Notes under the pieces: generated by a model
Databases searched by the model: none
Seen by the model: only the letters and a program-made list of their open reading frames with translations
Told to the model about the DNA's origin: nothing
Part shown: piece after piece, positions 30,934-32,972 of the stretch
How the letters are laid out: the number at the start of each line of letters is the position of its first letter
Position numbering within the stretch: position 1 is the first letter of the stretch
Made by a program: the position numbers and the translations under genes
Assembly (NCBI RefSeq): GCF_001269905.1
Contig: NZ_LHVK01000019.1
Span: forward strand, 1-32,972
Direction of reading: 5' to 3'
From: Pseudomonas corrugata
GTDB taxonomy: Bacteria; Pseudomonadota; Gammaproteobacteria; Pseudomonadales; Pseudomonadaceae
Length of the DNA stretch: 32,972 nt

Positions 30934-32871
30934 ATGTTCGATATCAGCCAGTACCCCCAAGCCGATGCCGTCCGCCGGGCTGCGCAACTGAGTCAGGACG
31001 AATACCAGCGGCTCTACAAAGAATCCATCGAACACCCCAGCGCCTTCTGGGCTGAACAGGCCACCCGGTTTCTCGACTGGATGGCGCCCTGGCAAACAGT
31101 CCAGCGATATGACCTCAAGAACGGCGACGCCACTTGGTTTGCAGGCGGCAAACTGAATGTCAGCGCCAATTGCATTGACCGCCATCTCGAAAAACGCGGC
31201 GACCAGACGGCAATCATCTGGGAAGGCGACGACCCCGCCGAATCGGCAGAAATCACTTATCGAAAACTTCACAACCAGGTGTGCCGCCTGGCCAATGTGC
31301 TGAAAAGCCGTGGCGTGAAGAAAGGTGACCGGGTCTGCATCTACATGCCGATGATTCCGGAAGCGGCCTACGCCATGCTCGCCTGCACCCGCATCGGCGC
31401 GGTGCATTCGGTGGTATTTGGTGGGTTTTCGCCGGATTCGTTGCGCGACCGGATTCTCGATGCCGATTGCCGCACTGTGATCACCGCCGACGAAGGCGTG
31501 CGCGGCGGGCGCTTCGTCCCGCTCAAGCGTAACGTCGACAAAGCCCTGGAAAGCTGCCCGAACGTCAGCACGGTCTTGGTGGTGGAGCGTACCCAGGCCG
31601 AAGTGAGCTGGGCCGAAGGTCGCGACCTCTGGTATCACCAGGCCATGCATGATGCCAGCGCCGACTGCCCGCCCGAACCGATGGACGCCGAAGATCCGCT
31701 GTTCATTCTCTATACCTCCGGCAGCACCGGAAAACCCAAAGGCGTGCTGCACACCACTGGCGGCTATCTGCTGCAGGCAGCCATGACGTTCAAATACGTG
31801 CTGGACTATCGCGACAACGAAGTGTTCTGGTGCACCGCCGATGTCGGTTGGGTCACCGGCCACAGCTACATCGTCTACGGCCCATTGGCCAACGGCGCTA
31901 CCACGCTGATCTTCGAAGGCGTCCCCAGCCATCCCGACAGCTCGCGTTTCTGGCGAGTGATCGACAAGCATCAGGTCAACATCTTCTACACCGCCCCCAC
32001 CGCCCTGCGCGCGCTGATGCGTGAAGGTGCCGGGCCATTACAGGTCACATCACGCAAAAGCCTGCGATTGCTCGGCAGCGTCGGGGAGCCGATCAATCCG
32101 GAAGCCTGGGAATGGTATTTCAACGCAGTGGGTGAGCAACGCTGCCCGATTGTCGATACCTGGTGGCAGACTGAAACCGGCGGCATCATGCTCAGCCCGC
32201 TGGTGAGCGCCCGGCGACTCAAGCCGGGCTGCGCCACCCGCCCGATGTTCGGCGTGCAACCGGTACTGCTGGACGAAACAGGCAAGGAAATCAACGGCCC
32301 CGGCAGCGGTGTACTGGCAATCAAATCCAGCTGGCCGGGACAGATCCGTAGCGTCTACGGCGATCATCAACGCATGGTCGACACCTACTTCAAGCCCTAC
32401 CCCGGCTATTACTTTACCGGCGACGGCGCCCGCCGTGACGAGGACGGCGACTACTGGATTACCGGGCGCATCGATGACGTGATCAATGTCTCGGGCCACC
32501 GCATCGGCACCGCCGAGGTGGAAAGTGCCCTGGTGCTGCACGACAGCATCGCCGAAGCGGCGGTCGTCGGTTATCCCCATGACCTCAAGGGCCAGGGCAT
32601 CTATGCGTTTGTCACGCCGATGAACGGGGTCGAGGCCAATGATGAATTGAAGAAAGAATTGCTGGCCCACGTCAGCAAGGAAATCGGCAGCTTCGCCAAG
32701 CCGGAACTGATCCAGTGGGCGCCGGCGCTGCCCAAGACCCGCTCGGGCAAGATCATGCGGCGCATCCTGCGCAAGATCGCCTGCAACGAACTCGACAGCC
32801 TCGGCGATACCTCGACCCTGGCCGACCCGAGCGTGGTGGAGGGGCTGATCGACAAGCGCCTGAATCGCTAG
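30934..32871 (+). CDS. acs: Acetyl-CoA synthetase (AMP-forming)
   Basis: This 645-residue enzyme activates acetate to acetyl-CoA through acetyl-AMP. The N-terminal Acs-type domain is followed by the ATP-binding P-loop YTSGSTGKPKG (260-270), a segment with TWWQTETGG (near 409-417) that binds acyl-adenylate, GDGARRDEDGDYWITGR and a C-terminal domain with the catalytic/acetylation lysine K606 in RSGKIMRR. All motifs are intact and the length is standard. P. aeruginosa has two such genes; by position (after pgi) this is the one called acsB there. A CA motif at the ribosome-binding site suggests control by Crc/Hfq and so by CrcZ. Confidence 0.97.
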   Translation: MFDISQYPQADAVRRAAQLSQDEYQRLYKESIEHPSAFWAEQATRFLDWMAPWQTVQRYDLKNGDATWFAGGKLNVSANCIDRHLEKRGDQTAIIWEGDDPAESAEITYRKLHNQVCRLANVLKSRGVKKGDRVCIYMPMIPEAAYAMLACTRIGAVHSVVFGGFSPDSLRDRILDADCRTVITADEGVRGGRFVPLKRNVDKALESCPNVSTVLVVERTQAEVSWAEGRDLWYHQAMHDASADCPPEPMDAEDPLFILYTSGSTGKPKGVLHTTGGYLLQAAMTFKYVLDYRDNEVFWCTADVGWVTGHSYIVYGPLANGATTLIFEGVPSHPDSSRFWRVIDKHQVNIFYTAPTALRALMREGAGPLQVTSRKSLRLLGSVGEPINPEAWEWYFNAVGEQRCPIVDTWWQTETGGIMLSPLVSARRLKPGCATRPMFGVQPVLLDETGKEINGPGSGVLAIKSSWPGQIRSVYGDHQRMVDTYFKPYPGYYFTGDGARRDEDGDYWITGRIDDVINVSGHRIGTAEVESALVLHDSIAEAAVVGYPHDLKGQGIYAFVTPMNGVEANDELKKELLAHVSKEIGSFAKPELIQWAPALPKTRSGKIMRRILRKIACNELDSLGDTSTLADPSVVEGLIDKRLNR

Positions 32872-32909
32872 CGGACATGACGTTTCGCTGACTGATCGTT
32901 CCCACGCTC

Positions 32910-32940
32910 TGTGGGAGCGAGCCTGCTCGCGATGACGGCG
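32910..32940. repeat. REP left arm at the window end (partner outside or absent)
   Basis: TGTGGGAGCGAGCCTGCTCG followed by CGATGACGGCG is an intact left arm. The inverted partner would lie about 50 bp further on, beyond the window. Immediately upstream, GATCGTTCCCACGCTC (32894-32909) matches the start of a different Pseudomonas repeat, so two repeat types appear fused here. Confidence 0.85.
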
Positions 32941-32972
32941 ATACATTCAGAATCGTTGCAAGCTAACCCACC

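Noticed and set aside
17771..32940. CRISPR-like spaced repeats
   Set aside because: The repeats are inverted REP pairs scattered kilobases apart in separate gene gaps, not a direct-repeat array, and no cas genes are present.

Overview
This window is core chromosome of a fluorescent Pseudomonas, most likely of the P. fluorescens group. The evidence is the 5' end of a Pseudomonas-type 16S rRNA gene, the sRNAs PrrF and CrcZ, the CbrA/CbrB system, and many copies of a REP palindrome (core GTGGGAGCGAGCCTGCTCGC) typical of these genomes. From memory, gene order closely follows P. aeruginosa around PA4691-PA4733. I see no prophage, transposase, integrase, CRISPR array or foreign-looking island.

Left part (1-12.9 kb). 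The minus strand carries the start of an rRNA operon behind three tandem near-consensus promoters. The first promoter is embedded in the end of msrQ. Upstream on the same strand lie msrP-msrQ (periplasmic methionine sulfoxide repair), pssA (phosphatidylserine synthase) and ilvI-ilvN-ilvC (branched-chain amino acid synthesis). A small secreted DUF4124 protein is divergent from ilvI. Next comes the minus-strand cell-wall cluster mrcB-lpoP-yqcC (PBP1b, its putative lipoprotein activator, a small DUF446 protein). A two-domain phosphotransferase/P-loop kinase follows, then a pentapeptide-repeat protein and a TfoX C-terminal-domain protein.

Middle (13.4-24.1 kb). The iron-responsive sRNA prrF has a Fur box in its promoter and ends inside the 3' end of an opposing ChaN-type lipoprotein gene. 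A small Rieske protein, sfsA, a class I/II aminotransferase, dksA and gluQ follow. Then comes the carbon/nitrogen control locus cbrX-cbrA-cbrB-crcZ. A CbrB operator, a terminator hairpin, a sigma-54 promoter and an sRNA with six A-rich Crc/Hfq motifs can all be read directly.

Right part (24.2-33 kb). pcnB-folK, panB-panC, panD, pgi and acs all lie on the plus strand, with a REP pair in most gaps. The acs ribosome-binding site overlaps a perfect catabolite-activity motif, so the window holds the sRNA (CrcZ), its activators (CbrAB) and a plausible target of the same circuit.

I did not find a clearly new multi-gene system. The most interesting signals are regulatory overlaps: a hairpin hiding the msrP ribosome-binding site, rRNA promoter P1 overlapping msrQ, the prrF/chaN antisense tail, the CA motif on acs, and possible structured leaders upstream of ilvI and dksA.
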